From: Thermomonas sp. HDW16
GTDB taxonomy: Bacteria > Pseudomonadota > Gammaproteobacteria > Xanthomonadales > Xanthomonadaceae
DNA length: 64,000 nucleotides
Direction: 5' to 3'
Assembly: GCF_011302915.1 (NCBI RefSeq)
Contig: NZ_CP049872.1
Coordinates: 2,728,001-2,792,000 of the forward strand
Positions 25,285 to 34,420 of this stretch are shown piece by piece. Within the stretch, counting starts at the first letter, position 1. Each line of letters opens with the position of its first letter. The notes under the pieces are model-generated. The model searched no databases. It saw only the letters and a program-made list of their open reading frames with translations, and was not told the DNA's origin. Both the position numbers and the translations under genes were made by a program.

Positions 25285-26285
25285 GCCGCCCGTTCCCGAC
25301 GCTCGGTCAGCGCCAGCGCCTGTTCCACCAAAGCCCAATCGGCACCGGGCTTGTGCGCGCCTTCGCTCAACACCTGGCGGAATGCGCGGCCGCCGGGTTG
25401 GCCGGTGAACAGGCCCAGGATGTGGCGGACGATGTGCTTGAGGAACACGCCACGCGCCAATTGCGCTTCGACGTAAGGCCGGTAAGCACGCAGCAGTTCG
25501 CCACGCGTGCGCAGTTCACCACCGAACCACGCCACATCGAGCTCGTGCAGCAGATACGGCGTGTGATACGCCGCGCGGCCCAGCATCGCGCCTTCGACAT
25601 GATCCAGATGCTTCGTCGCTTCCGCCGCATCGGCAATGCCGCCGTTGACGATCACCTGCAGCGCGGGCCGCTCCTGCTTCAAGCGATAGGCCCAGTCGTA
25701 GCGCAGCGGCGGCACTTCGCGGTTTTCCTTCGGCGAAAGCCCCTGCAACCAGGCATTGCGCGCATGCACCACGAAGGTGCGGCAGCCGGCATCGGCAATG
25801 GTGTCGATGAAGGCGATGAAGCGCGACCACTCGTGGTCATCATCGACACCGAGCCGGCATTTCACCGTGATCGGGACCTCGGGCACGGCTTCGATCATCG
25901 CCGCCACGCTGTCGGCCACAAGTTGCGGCTCGCGCATCAGGCAGGCACCAAAGCGTCCGGCCTGCACGCGATCGGACGGGCAGCCGCAGTTGAGATTGAT
26001 CTCGTCGAAACCGTGTTCGGCGCCAATCCACGCCGCCTGCGCCAGCAAGGCCGGCTCGCTACCACCCAGCTGCAAGGCCACCGGATGTTCGGACGGATCC
26101 ATCGCCAACAGCCGCGCGCGGTCGCCATGGATCACCGCATTGGCATGCACCATCTCGCTGTACAGCCGCGCATGCGGTGCCAGCACGCGGTGGAAGGCGC
26201 GGCAGTGGGAATCGGTCCAGTCCATCATCGGCGCCACGGACAGGCGCAGCAGGTCGGGGGCGATCAGGGGCGATGCAGCAGGCAT
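25281..26285 (-). CDS. dusA: tRNA-dihydrouridine(20/20a) synthase DusA
   Basis: FMN-dependent reductase making dihydrouridine in tRNA D-loops. 334 aa. VAPMMDWTDSHCRAFHR is the DusA-type N-terminal FMN signature, NLNCGCPSDRVQAGRFGACLM carries the catalytic Cys, VKCRLGVDD and VHARNAWLQGLSPKENR are conserved FMN/tRNA contacts, and VNGGIAD closes the barrel. First gene of a two-gene operon with the CtlX-like gene; divergent from acnD with a 40-bp gap. Confidence 0.93.
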   Translation of the reverse strand: MPAASPLIAPDLLRLSVAPMMDWTDSHCRAFHRVLAPHARLYSEMVHANAVIHGDRARLLAMDPSEHPVALQLGGSEPALLAQAAWIGAEHGFDEINLNCGCPSDRVQAGRFGACLMREPQLVADSVAAMIEAVPEVPITVKCRLGVDDDHEWSRFIAFIDTIADAGCRTFVVHARNAWLQGLSPKENREVPPLRYDWAYRLKQERPALQVIVNGGIADAAEATKHLDHVEGAMLGRAAYHTPYLLHELDVAWFGGELRTRGELLRAYRPYVEAQLARGVFLKHIVRHILGLFTGQPGGRAFRQVLSEGAHKPGADWALVEQALALTERRERAA

Positions 26286-26325
26286 CCCGTCATTTTAGCG
26301 GCGGGCGAAGGCGTAAAATCGCTGG

Positions 26326-28956
26326 ATGAACAACACGACTGCCACCGATTACCGCAAACCGCTGCCCGGCACCACGCTGGACTGGTACGACGCCCGTGCT
26401 GCCATCGACGCGCTGAAGCCCGGCGCCTGGGCCGGCCTGCCCTACACCGCCCGCGTGCATGCCGAGAACATCGTGCGCAGGGCCGATCCTGCGATGCGTG
26501 ATGCGTTCCTGACGCAATTGATCGAACGCCGCCGCGACCTGGACTTCCCGTGGTTCCCGGCGCGCGTGGTCTGTCACGACATCCTCGGCCAGACCGCGCT
26601 GGTCGATCTTGCCGGACTGCGCGATGCCATCGCCGAACAGGGCGGCGATCCGGCGCAGGTGAATCCGGTGGTGCCGGTACAGTTGATCGTCGATCACTCG
26701 CTGGCGGTGGAATGTGGCGGCGCCGATCCGGAGGCGTTCGCGAAGAACCGCGCCATCGAAGACCGCCGCAACGAAGACCGTTTCCACTTCATCGAATGGA
26801 CCAAGCAGTCGTTCAAGAACGTGGACGTGATTCCGCCGGGCAACGGGATCATGCATCAGATCAACCTGGAGAAGATGTCGCCGGTGATCTATGTGCAGGA
26901 CGGTGTCGCGTTTCCGGATACCTGCGTCGGCACCGATTCGCACACGCCGCACGTCGATGCGCTGGGCGTGATTGCTGTCGGCGTGGGTGGTCTTGAAGCC
27001 GAGAACGTGATGCTGGGCCGCGCCTCGTGGATGCGCACGCCGGACATGGTGGGCGTGGCACTCAGCGGCAAGCCGCAGCCGGGCATCACCGCCACCGACG
27101 TGGTGCTGGCGCTGACCGAATTCCTGCGCAAGGAAAAAGTGGTCGGCGCGTATCTGGAATTCCGTGGCGAAGGCGCTGCGGCACTGACCATTGGCGACCG
27201 CGCCACCATCAGCAACATGGCGCCGGAATATGGCGCAACCGCCGCGATGTTCTCCATCGACGACAACACGCTGGACTACCTGCGCCTGACCGGGCGCACC
27301 GATGAGCAAGTGGCGTTGGTGGAAACCTATGCCAAGGCCGCCGGCCTGTGGGCCGATGATCTGGCCGATGCGCAGTACGAACGCACGCTGCAGTTCGATC
27401 TGTCCGGCGTGGTGCGCAACATGGCCGGCCCGTCCAACCCGCACCGCCGCCTGCCGGTCAGCGACCTGGCCGAACGCGGCATCGCCGATGGCGAAAAACT
27501 CACCACCGGCAAGGTCGAAGAATCGCTGGGCCTGATGCCGGATGGCGCGGTGATCATCGCCGCGATCACCTCCTGCACGAATACATCGAACCCGCGCAAC
27601 GTGATCGCCGCCGCGCTGCTGGCGCGCAACGCGAATGCGAAGGGACTGACCCGCAAGCCATGGGTGAAAACCTCACTGGCGCCGGGCTCCAAGGCGGTGC
27701 AGTTGTACCTGGAAGAGGCGAAGCTGTTGCCGGAGCTGGAACAACTCGGCTTCGGCATCGTCGGTTTCGCCTGCACGACCTGCAACGGCATGAGCGGCGC
27801 ACTTTCCCCTGAGATCCAGCAGGAAATCATCGACCGCGACCTGTATGCCACCGCCGTGCTCAGTGGCAATCGCAATTTCGATGGCCGCACCCATCCGTAT
27901 GCGAAGCAGGCGTTCCTGGCCTCGCCGCCGCTGGTGATCGCCTATGCCATCGCCGGCACGGTGCGCTTCGACATCGAAAAGGACGTGCTCGGTATCGATG
28001 CCGACGGCAACGAAGTGCGGCTGAAAGACATCTGGCCGAGTGATGCGGAGATCGACGCAGTGGTGAAGGCCAGCGTCAAGCCGGAGCAGTTCCGCAAGGT
28101 GTATGAGCCGATGTTCAATGTGCGCGTTGAGCACGGCGGGCCGGTGAGCCCGCTGTACGACTGGCGCCACATGAGTACCTACATCCGCCGCCCGCCGTAC
28201 TGGGAAGGCGCGCTGGCCGGCGCACGCGAGCTGCGCGGCATGCGCCCACTGGCGGTTCTGGGCGACAACATCACCACCGATCATCTCTCGCCAAGCAACG
28301 CGATCCTCGCTTCGAGTGCCGCCGGCGAATACCTGGCGCAGATGGGCCTGCCGGAAGAGGACTTCAATTCGTACGCGACGCATCGCGGCGACCACCTCAC
28401 CGCGCAGCGCGCCACCTTCGCCAATCCGAAACTGCTCAACGAGATGGTGCGCGATGCCGACGGCAACGTGAAGCAAGGCTCGCTGGCGCGGGTGGAGCCG
28501 GAAGGCAAGCACATGCGCATGTGGGAAGCGATTGAAGCCTACATGCAGCGCAAGCAGCCGTTGATCATCATCGCCGGCGCCGATTATGGCCAGGGCTCCT
28601 CGCGCGATTGGGCGGCGAAGGGCGTGCGTCTGGCGGGCGTGGAGGCCATCGTCGCCGAAGGTTTCGAGCGGATCCACCGCACCAACCTGATCGGCATGGG
28701 CGTGCTGCCACTGCAACTGCAGATGGGCGTGAATCGCAACACCTTGCAGATCGACGGCAGCGAAACCTTCGACGTGGCTGGCAAGCTCAGTCCGGGCGCG
28801 ATGCTGACGCTGGTGATCAATCGCAAGGACGGCGGCATCGTTGAAGTGCCTGTGCTGTGCCGGCTGGATTCCGACGAGGAAGTCAGCATCTACGAAGCCG
28901 GCGGCGTGCTGCAGCGGTTCGCGCAGGACTTCCTCGCACAGAACAAGGCGGCCTGA
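26326..28956 (+). CDS. acnD: Fe/S-dependent 2-methylisocitrate dehydratase AcnD
   Basis: 876-aa aconitase-superfamily enzyme of the 2-methylcitrate cycle, which disposes of propionyl-CoA. The [4Fe-4S] ligands are Cys417 (TSCTNTSNP), Cys483 and Cys486 (ACTTCNGMSG). RRNEDRFHFIEWTKQ, GTDSHTPHVDALGV and the C-terminal GADYGQGSSRDWAAKG are conserved. Identification as AcnD rather than AcnA rests on the adjacent prpF, with which it always acts: AcnD makes 2-methyl-trans-aconitate and PrpF isomerises it. prpB and prpC are not in the window. Confidence 0.94.
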   Translation: MNNTTATDYRKPLPGTTLDWYDARAAIDALKPGAWAGLPYTARVHAENIVRRADPAMRDAFLTQLIERRRDLDFPWFPARVVCHDILGQTALVDLAGLRDAIAEQGGDPAQVNPVVPVQLIVDHSLAVECGGADPEAFAKNRAIEDRRNEDRFHFIEWTKQSFKNVDVIPPGNGIMHQINLEKMSPVIYVQDGVAFPDTCVGTDSHTPHVDALGVIAVGVGGLEAENVMLGRASWMRTPDMVGVALSGKPQPGITATDVVLALTEFLRKEKVVGAYLEFRGEGAAALTIGDRATISNMAPEYGATAAMFSIDDNTLDYLRLTGRTDEQVALVETYAKAAGLWADDLADAQYERTLQFDLSGVVRNMAGPSNPHRRLPVSDLAERGIADGEKLTTGKVEESLGLMPDGAVIIAAITSCTNTSNPRNVIAAALLARNANAKGLTRKPWVKTSLAPGSKAVQLYLEEAKLLPELEQLGFGIVGFACTTCNGMSGALSPEIQQEIIDRDLYATAVLSGNRNFDGRTHPYAKQAFLASPPLVIAYAIAGTVRFDIEKDVLGIDADGNEVRLKDIWPSDAEIDAVVKASVKPEQFRKVYEPMFNVRVEHGGPVSPLYDWRHMSTYIRRPPYWEGALAGARELRGMRPLAVLGDNITTDHLSPSNAILASSAAGEYLAQMGLPEEDFNSYATHRGDHLTAQRATFANPKLLNEMVRDADGNVKQGSLARVEPEGKHMRMWEAIEAYMQRKQPLIIIAGADYGQGSSRDWAAKGVRLAGVEAIVAEGFERIHRTNLIGMGVLPLQLQMGVNRNTLQIDGSETFDVAGKLSPGAMLTLVINRKDGGIVEVPVLCRLDSDEEVSIYEAGGVLQRFAQDFLAQNKAA

Positions 28957-28957
28957 C

Positions 28958-30139
28958 ATGAGCCACAAACCGCAACTGCGCATCCCCGCCATCTACATGC
29001 GTGGCGGCACGTCGAAAGGCGTGTTCTTCCAGCTGGATGACCTGCCAGAAGCTGCGCGCGCACCTGGCAAGGCGCGCGATGCGCTGCTGGTGCGGGTGAT
29101 CGGCTCGCCGGATCCGTATGGCAAGCACACCGACGGCATGGGCGGCGCGACGTCGAGCACCAGCAAGGTGGTGATCATCGCCAAGGCGTCGATGCCGGAT
29201 CACGACGTGGACTATCTCTACGGCCAGGTACCGATCGATGGCAATTTCATCGACTGGAGCGGCAACTGCGGGAACCTGTCGTCGGCAGTGGGGCCGTTCG
29301 CGATCGCCAACGGGCTGGTCGATCCGTCGCGCGTGCCGGACAACGGCATGTGCAGCGTGCGGATCTGGCAGGCGAATATCCACAAGACCATCGTCGCGCA
29401 TGTGCCGATGACCAATGGCGAAGTGCAGGAAACCGGCGATTTCGAACTTGATGGGGTGACCTTCCCCGCGGCGGAGATCGCGCTGGAATTCCTCGACCCA
29501 GCGGACGAAGGCGAAGACGGTGGCGCGATGTTTCCCACCGGCAATCTTGTCGATGAAATCGACGTGCCCGGCATTGGCAGGTTCAAGGCGACGCTGATCA
29601 ATGCGGGCGTACCGACGATCTTCATCGACGCCGCTTCGCTAGGCTACGACGGCACCGAACTGCAACCGGCGATCAACGAGGACAAGGCCGCGCTGGCGAA
29701 GCTGGAAGCGATCCGCGCCGCGGGTGCGGTGCGCATGGGCCTGATCGATGATGTGTCGAAAGCCGCCGCGCGGCCGCTAACGCCGAAGATCGCCTTCGTC
29801 GCGCCGCCGAAGGATTACGTGTCGTCCAGCGGCAAGCCCGTGCACGCAGGCGATATCGACCTGCTGGCGCGCGCGATCTCGATGGGCAAGCTGCATCACG
29901 CGATGATGGGCACGGCATCGGTGGCGATCGCGACGGCGGCGGCAGTGCCGGGCACCGTGGTCAATGCCGCGGCCGGTGGTGGCACCCGTGATGCAGTCCG
30001 CTTCGGCCATCCCTCCGGCACGCTGCGCGTTGGCGCGGACGTGAAGCAGGTCGACGGCCAATGGGTGGCGACCAAGGCGGTGATGTCGCGCTCCGCGCGC
30101 GTATTGATGGAAGGCACGGTGCGGGTGCCGCAGGACTGA
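28958..30139 (+). CDS. prpF: 2-methylaconitate cis-trans isomerase PrpF
   Basis: 393 aa, diaminopimelate-epimerase-like fold. Starts MSHKPQLRIPAIYMRGGTSK, the PrpF hallmark; GNCGNLSSAVGPFAI and NAGVPTIFIDAASLG are further conserved blocks. Start ATG 28958 is one base after the acnD stop, indicating tight coupling. Works with AcnD. Its stop faces the GNAT stop with a 1-bp gap. Confidence 0.95.
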   Translation: MSHKPQLRIPAIYMRGGTSKGVFFQLDDLPEAARAPGKARDALLVRVIGSPDPYGKHTDGMGGATSSTSKVVIIAKASMPDHDVDYLYGQVPIDGNFIDWSGNCGNLSSAVGPFAIANGLVDPSRVPDNGMCSVRIWQANIHKTIVAHVPMTNGEVQETGDFELDGVTFPAAEIALEFLDPADEGEDGGAMFPTGNLVDEIDVPGIGRFKATLINAGVPTIFIDAASLGYDGTELQPAINEDKAALAKLEAIRAAGAVRMGLIDDVSKAAARPLTPKIAFVAPPKDYVSSSGKPVHAGDIDLLARAISMGKLHHAMMGTASVAIATAAAVPGTVVNAAAGGGTRDAVRFGHPSGTLRVGADVKQVDGQWVATKAVMSRSARVLMEGTVRVPQD

Positions 30140-30140
30140 C

Positions 30141-30626
30141 TCAGTCCTTTTGAGGTTCCCAGATCATGTGCACGTCAGCGCGCGCATAGTGCGAACCGGC
30201 ACGCGGCGCGGGATGGTGGCGGAAGCCGACGCTTTCGTACAAGGCCAATGCGGGCGCCAGCTTGCTGCTGGATTCCAGGAACAGCTCGCGCGCATCGAGG
30301 CTTCGATATAGCCGCAAGGCTTCGTCCATCAGCAGGCGACCGATGCCAAGCCCCCGCGCTTCCGGCGACACCGCCATCTTGGTGAGTTCGTAGATGCCGT
30401 CGCCAAGATGCATCAGCGCAACCGTGCCGAGCGCGCGATCCGCTTCATCCACGGCGAACAGGATGTAGCCACCACCGGCCAGGATGTAACGTTCCGGGTG
30501 CTGCAGCACTTCGCGGTCGTAGGCTTCGACTTCGAACCACTGCTCCAGCCACTCGATGTTCAAGGCAGCGAAGTCGGCGCGCCAGCGCGGTTCGAAACCG
30601 ACGATGCGGATGGCATTGGTGTTCAT
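30141..30626 (-). CDS. GNAT family N-acetyltransferase
   Basis: 161 aa. The acetyl-CoA motif is visible as KMAVSPEARGLGIGRLLMDEAL (motif A, with the R/Q-x-x-G-x-G/A loop); ALALYESVGF is motif B. N-terminal ADFAALNIEWLEQWFEVEAYD resembles a small group of putative acetyltransferases. Substrate unknown. It overlaps the GFA gene start by 4 bp (ATGA 30623-30626) and so is its co-translated partner. Confidence 0.85.
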   Translation of the reverse strand: MNTNAIRIVGFEPRWRADFAALNIEWLEQWFEVEAYDREVLQHPERYILAGGGYILFAVDEADRALGTVALMHLGDGIYELTKMAVSPEARGLGIGRLLMDEALRLYRSLDARELFLESSSKLAPALALYESVGFRHHPAPRAGSHYARADVHMIWEPQKD

Positions 30627-31033
30627 GCGTCGGTGAGGTGCGCACACGCCGCCGTCGCGGCATCGCGGTCGTTATCGTCGAACGGGGTGATATGGAAGAA
30701 CGACACGGTGCCGGCATCGAGGCAGCGTCCGTTGACGCTGAAACCGTCCGGATGGCTGCGCGGCACATAAAAACTCTTGATGCCGCAGTGACGGCAGAAC
30801 AGGTGCTTCGCCGTGCCGGTATTGAAGGCGTATTCGACCAAGTCATCCGTGCCGGACAACAGGTGGAAGCGCGAAGCCGGCACGATCAGGTGCAGGTAGC
30901 CGGTCATCGTGCAGATCGTGCAGTTGCACTCCAGCACTTCGGGCGCAGCCGGGGCCTCGACTTCGAAACGCACGCGGCGGCAATGACAGCCGCCGCGATG
31001 GGTGACATGTGGTGGATGCGCGGATTGGCTCAT
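30623..31033 (-). CDS. GFA-family protein (glutathione-dependent formaldehyde-activating enzyme-like)
   Basis: 136 aa zinc-binding Mss4-like fold. Cysteines fall in the expected pattern: GGCHCRRVRF, CNCTICTMTG and FCRHCGIKSFY. Members were named after a glutathione-dependent formaldehyde enzyme, but most are of unknown substrate, and the formaldehyde role should not be assumed. First gene of a two-gene operon with the GNAT protein. Confidence 0.85.
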   Translation of the reverse strand: MSQSAHPPHVTHRGGCHCRRVRFEVEAPAAPEVLECNCTICTMTGYLHLIVPASRFHLLSGTDDLVEYAFNTGTAKHLFCRHCGIKSFYVPRSHPDGFSVNGRCLDAGTVSFFHITPFDDNDRDAATAACAHLTDA

Positions 31034-31053
31034 CCGCGCATTCTAGTCACGGA

Positions 31054-31698
31054 TCAGTGCTTGCCCTTGCCGTTCCCGTGGCCGCCATCCGATTTGCCAC
31101 CCTTGGAACCCTTGTCGCCTTTGAACCCCTTGCCGCCCTTCGCACCCTTGTCACCATTGCCATGGTCCGCATGCGCAGAGGCGGATGGCTTGCCTTTCGC
31201 CTTGCCGTGGTTCGGGTACGCGCGCTTGAGCTCGGCATCCAGCACGATCGGCCGCGACCAGCGATCGTAAGTCGGCACGAAACCGTTCTTCAGGCGATGG
31301 AATTCCGCCGAACCCGGCTTGATGCCCATCTGCTTGGCCACCACACCCCAACCCTGGCCGTGGTTCTCCTGCCAGTAATCGGTCACGTAACCGCAGGGGC
31401 GGCCGATGATCTGGGCGATGGTGCAGGCGTAATACACGTCGCCCGGCGCCCAGCGACGATTGACCAGCAGGTCGGTGACCAGATCGCGTGGCGCACCGCG
31501 GTAACGCACCATCTCGTCGATGAAGGGGTCGCGGTACTGCGAACCATAGCGGTTCATGTCCGCCAGTTGCGTGTCTACCCAGACGTCGCCGCTGCGCGGG
31601 TTCCAGTTGAGGCTAAAGGTCTGGGCGTTCGCGCTGCCGATGCCGGCGGCGATCAGACCGGCAAGGACGATGGGTTGCAGCAATCGGCTGGTACGCAT
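31054..31698 (-). CDS. Exported protein with Gly/Lys-rich collagen-like tail
   Basis: 214 aa. Signal peptide through about residue 25 (GIGSANAQT). A folded domain follows (SLNWNPRSGDVWVDTQLADMN to about residue 160), with two cysteines (YYACTIAQIIGRPCGYVTDYW). From about 165 the tail is Gly/Lys/Ser/His-rich with G-x-K repeats (GAKGGKGFKGDKGSKGGKS) and ends GHGNGKGKH. The basic tail may bind nucleic acid, LPS or another polyanion; that is inference. AGGAG precedes the start by 6 bases. Family not recognised. Confidence 0.65.
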   Translation of the reverse strand: MRTSRLLQPIVLAGLIAAGIGSANAQTFSLNWNPRSGDVWVDTQLADMNRYGSQYRDPFIDEMVRYRGAPRDLVTDLLVNRRWAPGDVYYACTIAQIIGRPCGYVTDYWQENHGQGWGVVAKQMGIKPGSAEFHRLKNGFVPTYDRWSRPIVLDAELKRAYPNHGKAKGKPSASAHADHGNGDKGAKGGKGFKGDKGSKGGKSDGGHGNGKGKH

Positions 31699-31801
31699 GC
31701 GCTACTCCTGGTGCAGGTTGGTACCCGCGTGGTCGATGGCGTCAGTGTCCACGACAGCGGTTAACTGACTCGTGAAGGACACACCCACCGGTTACGAACG
31801 G

Positions 31802-32239
31802 TCAGCGCATGGTGTCGAAGGTGACGGGGACCATCACGTCATCGGCTGCTGCAGGCAATGCTCGGCCATGCGCATCGCGCGCCTGCAGCGTGCCATCGGC
31901 CAGCCGGGCATAGACGCGCTCGCCGCCATTGCGCGAACGCAGCCGCAGCAGGTCGCCTTCGGCCAGCCACTCGCCTTCATCGTCGAATTGGCGGTCGCCG
32001 CCAGCGCCGCGATAGTGCTCGATCAGGCGGTAAGGTTGCTTGCCGCCCTCCTGCTCCAGCCGCAACCAGGCTTCGATGCCGTTGCAATCCGTGCACGGCC
32101 GCTGTCCGCGGAATTCTATCGCGCTATTGGAGGCGGACCCTACCGCACCGGGGCTGCCGCCGGGCGGCGCGGCGATCTCGCAGCCGGCCAGCGAAACCAG
32201 CATCAACGCGATAAAGCGGGAAATCCGTGGCATGCGCAT
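31802..32239 (-). CDS. NlpE-like outer-membrane lipoprotein
   Basis: 145 aa. Signal peptide with lipobox LAGC (Cys at about 20). After a Gly/Ser/Pro linker, EFRGQRPCTDCNGIEAWLRL resembles the NlpE N-terminal domain, where a CxxC pair senses copper and envelope stress. The remainder is beta-rich. Two in-frame ATGs, 32239 and 32233, give nearly the same signal peptide; I use the outer. NlpE triggers Cpx in E. coli, but no CpxAR is visible here. Confidence 0.6.
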   Translation of the reverse strand: MRMPRISRFIALMLVSLAGCEIAAPPGGSPGAVGSASNSAIEFRGQRPCTDCNGIEAWLRLEQEGGKQPYRLIEHYRGAGGDRQFDDEGEWLAEGDLLRLRSRNGGERVYARLADGTLQARDAHGRALPAAADDVMVPVTFDTMR

Positions 32240-32332
32240 GTCGCGATTGTGGCGCAATCGCGACAGCCATACACGAACGAACGGCGCCGCATGGGCGCCG
32301 TTCGTCGTCTTTCGGGTTACAGCCAACGCGGC

Positions 32333-32809
32333 TTAGTCACGGTCGTCGCGATCACGCCAGCGGCGGCCATCATAGTAACGGTCGTTGCGGTCATAACGAC
32401 CGTCGCGGTCATAGCGGGAATCGTAGTACGAGGTCTTGCACTTGCCGTGCTTGTTGCACTTCACGTTGCGCTGGCCCGTGACCGGGTAACCACGATTGCG
32501 GTTGTAGCCATAGGCATTGCCGTACGGGGGGCCGTTGCGGTAGCCGTTGTTATAGGTATTGCGCGGGATGTAGCGGTAATAGACCGGATTGCCGTAACGG
32601 TCGCGCTGCATGACCAAGCGGTCGTTGTAGCCGTAATCGCCGTAACGGTAGTACGGCTGGTTGCCGCGCAGGACCACGTCGGCCACGTTCACCAGCACGC
32701 GCACCAAGTCGTCGGACTGTGCCTGCGCCGGGGCCGGCGCGGCGACGGCCGCAACGCCAAGGCTGGCGGCCAGGACGGCGGGGGCAAGATAGCGGGACAG
32801 GCTCATCAT
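32333..32809 (-). CDS. Exported Tyr/Arg/Asp-rich protein, unknown function
   Basis: 158 aa. Signal peptide ends near APAQAQSDD (about 30). VRVLVNVADVVLRGNQPYYR is the only well-structured segment; the rest is rich in Tyr, Arg, Asn, Gly and Asp with repeats such as YDRDGRYDRNDRYYDG. One Cys pair (VKCNKHGKCKT) may be redox active or metal binding. AGGAG ends seven bases before ATG 32809, which supports that start. It resembles YXWGXW-like surface proteins in composition only. Confidence 0.6.
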   Translation of the reverse strand: MMSLSRYLAPAVLAASLGVAAVAAPAPAQAQSDDLVRVLVNVADVVLRGNQPYYRYGDYGYNDRLVMQRDRYGNPVYYRYIPRNTYNNGYRNGPPYGNAYGYNRNRGYPVTGQRNVKCNKHGKCKTSYYDSRYDRDGRYDRNDRYYDGRRWRDRDDRD

Positions 32810-32920
32810 GTTGGTCTCCTCGACATCCGCACCAACGCGGATTCGGTTACGACCTTGCGCCCCCGCAGGTGAACGCTTTTCTAATTTCGAGGTAACGCGC
32901 CAAACGCGCACATGGCGCGT

Positions 32921-33649
32921 TCAGCTGCGTGCAAGCGCCGTCAATTCCTGCATGGCCATCGGCAACTGTCCAAGACCCGCGATGCTGCGCATGCGTTCCC
33001 CGCCGTGGAGCAACTGCGCCTCGGCCTCGTGCGCCCACGTCGTGTGGTAGGGCACGTGCACGCCCCAACCGCCCAGCTCCAGTACCGGCGCGATGTCCGA
33101 ACGCAGCGAATTGCCCACCATCACGAATTGCCCGGGTTCGACGCCGAATTCCGCGAACAGCCGCGCATAGGTACGCGGATCTTTTTCGCTGACGATTTCG
33201 ATGCGGCGGAACAGGTCGGACAAACCGCTATCGCGCACCTTCGCTTCCTGGTGGAACAAATCGCCCTTGGTGATCAGCACCACGGGCATGTCGGCGGCGA
33301 TGCGCTCCACCGCTTCGCGCACGCCCGGCAGGAGTTCGACCGGATGCCGCAGCAAACCCTTGCCGAGCTCCACGATGCGGTGCACATCGGCGGCGCTGAT
33401 GCGGGCCTCGGTGATCGCCACCGCTGCTTCGATCATCGACAGCACCATGCCCTTCACGCCATAGCCGAACAGCGCCAGGTTGCCCTTCTCCACCGCGTAC
33501 AGGCGATCGCCCGCATCCGTCAGGTCCACGTAGGCGCCGACGATGCGCTCGAACTCCGCCTGCGCCTCGTCGAAATAATCCTGGCTCTTCCACAGGGTGT
33601 CGTCGGCATCGAAGCCGACCAGTGCGATGCCGCCGCGCGTGCTGTCCAT
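32921..33649 (-). CDS. HAD-superfamily hydrolase
   Basis: 242 aa. Motif I GFDADDTLWKSQDYF (nucleophile Asp about 12), motif II VVLITKGDLFHQ, motif III Lys and motif IV region VMVGNSLRSDIAPVLELG, with a helical cap at about 25-110. This order matches the subclass I phosphatases close to YjjG/nucleotidases. Substrate unknown. The downstream end is close to 32920 and the upstream EF-hand gene lies 95 bp away. Confidence 0.83.
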   Translation of the reverse strand: MDSTRGGIALVGFDADDTLWKSQDYFDEAQAEFERIVGAYVDLTDAGDRLYAVEKGNLALFGYGVKGMVLSMIEAAVAITEARISAADVHRIVELGKGLLRHPVELLPGVREAVERIAADMPVVLITKGDLFHQEAKVRDSGLSDLFRRIEIVSEKDPRTYARLFAEFGVEPGQFVMVGNSLRSDIAPVLELGGWGVHVPYHTTWAHEAEAQLLHGGERMRSIAGLGQLPMAMQELTALARS

Positions 33650-33686
33650 GCACGAAGTGTAAGCGTCGGGCACCACGGCGGAAATA

Positions 33687-33712
33687 CGAAGGGCTGCCAA
33701 GGCCGCCCTTCG
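33687..33712. terminator. Candidate terminator between EF-hand and HAD genes
   Basis: CGAAGGGC (33687-33694) pairs with GCCCTTCG (33705-33712) around a 10-base loop, just downstream of the EF-hand gene on the minus strand. The flank after the stem is TATTTC, a weak U-tract. Confidence 0.4.
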
Positions 33713-33744
33713 TGCCACAACATCGTTGTTATTGGTTTTTTCGG

Positions 33745-34221
33745 TCAGCTGCCGGCCTTCGTCTTGGCCTTGCCGCTCGCCGCGAGCCAAGTCTTGTATT
33801 CGTCCTGGGTCAACTCGCCATTGGCATCGGCATCGGCCTTCACGAATACCTTGGACAGGCTTTGCATCGTTGCTGCCTCGGTGGCACTCAGGCTGCCATT
33901 GCCATTGGCATCCAGTTCCGACCAACTCTTCTTTGCCGGCGTCGCGGGGGTTGCCGGTGTTGCGGGCACGGCTGCTTGTGCAGCGGTGCCGGCAGTCGTG
34001 TCCGCCTTCACCGGAACTGCAGGAGTCGCCGAAACGGCAGGCGTTGCGGCTTGCGCACCGGCCTGGACGTTGCCTTGCGACTGCCCAGCCATGACTGGGG
34101 CTTCGACGCGCGCCTTCGCGCCGGCATTCACGCCAACGCCCAGGCTTTGCGCGAATGCGACAGGGGCCGCCAGGCACGCGGCCACGGCGATGGTCAACGA
34201 CAGGAGTTTCGATTTCGACAT
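33745..34221 (-). CDS. Exported EF-hand calcium-binding protein
   Basis: 158 aa. Signal peptide MSKSKLLSLTIAVAACLA to about AFAQS. After an Ala/Val/Pro-rich spacer come two EF-hand loops: DANGNGSLSATE and DADANGELTQDE, both with Asp/Asn at the metal-binding positions 1, 3 and 5 and Glu at 12. The sequence between (MQSLSKVFVKA) gives the linker helix. A periplasmic or extracellular calcium buffer or sensor is likely. Start ATG 34221. Confidence 0.82.
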   Translation of the reverse strand: MSKSKLLSLTIAVAACLAAPVAFAQSLGVGVNAGAKARVEAPVMAGQSQGNVQAGAQAATPAVSATPAVPVKADTTAGTAAQAAVPATPATPATPAKKSWSELDANGNGSLSATEAATMQSLSKVFVKADADANGELTQDEYKTWLAASGKAKTKAGS

Positions 34222-34420
34222 TGGTACCTCGTCTTCGTTCTGCGGGGGATCAAAACGGGTGTTGCTGCGTCGCGTGCTGCTCACAACCCCAGCACAAGCC
34301 GCAGCACGCACCTTACGCATCCCGTCTGAATCCACTCCGCCGCGCAGCCTGAACGACAACGATTGTTTAACCACGCCTGGCAAAATCCGCGCTACCCACG
34401 CGGTGCATCCATGCCGCCGG

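Noticed and set aside
26326..28956. Housekeeping aconitase A (acnA)
   Set aside because: Direct adjacency to prpF points to AcnD, the methylcitrate-cycle enzyme.
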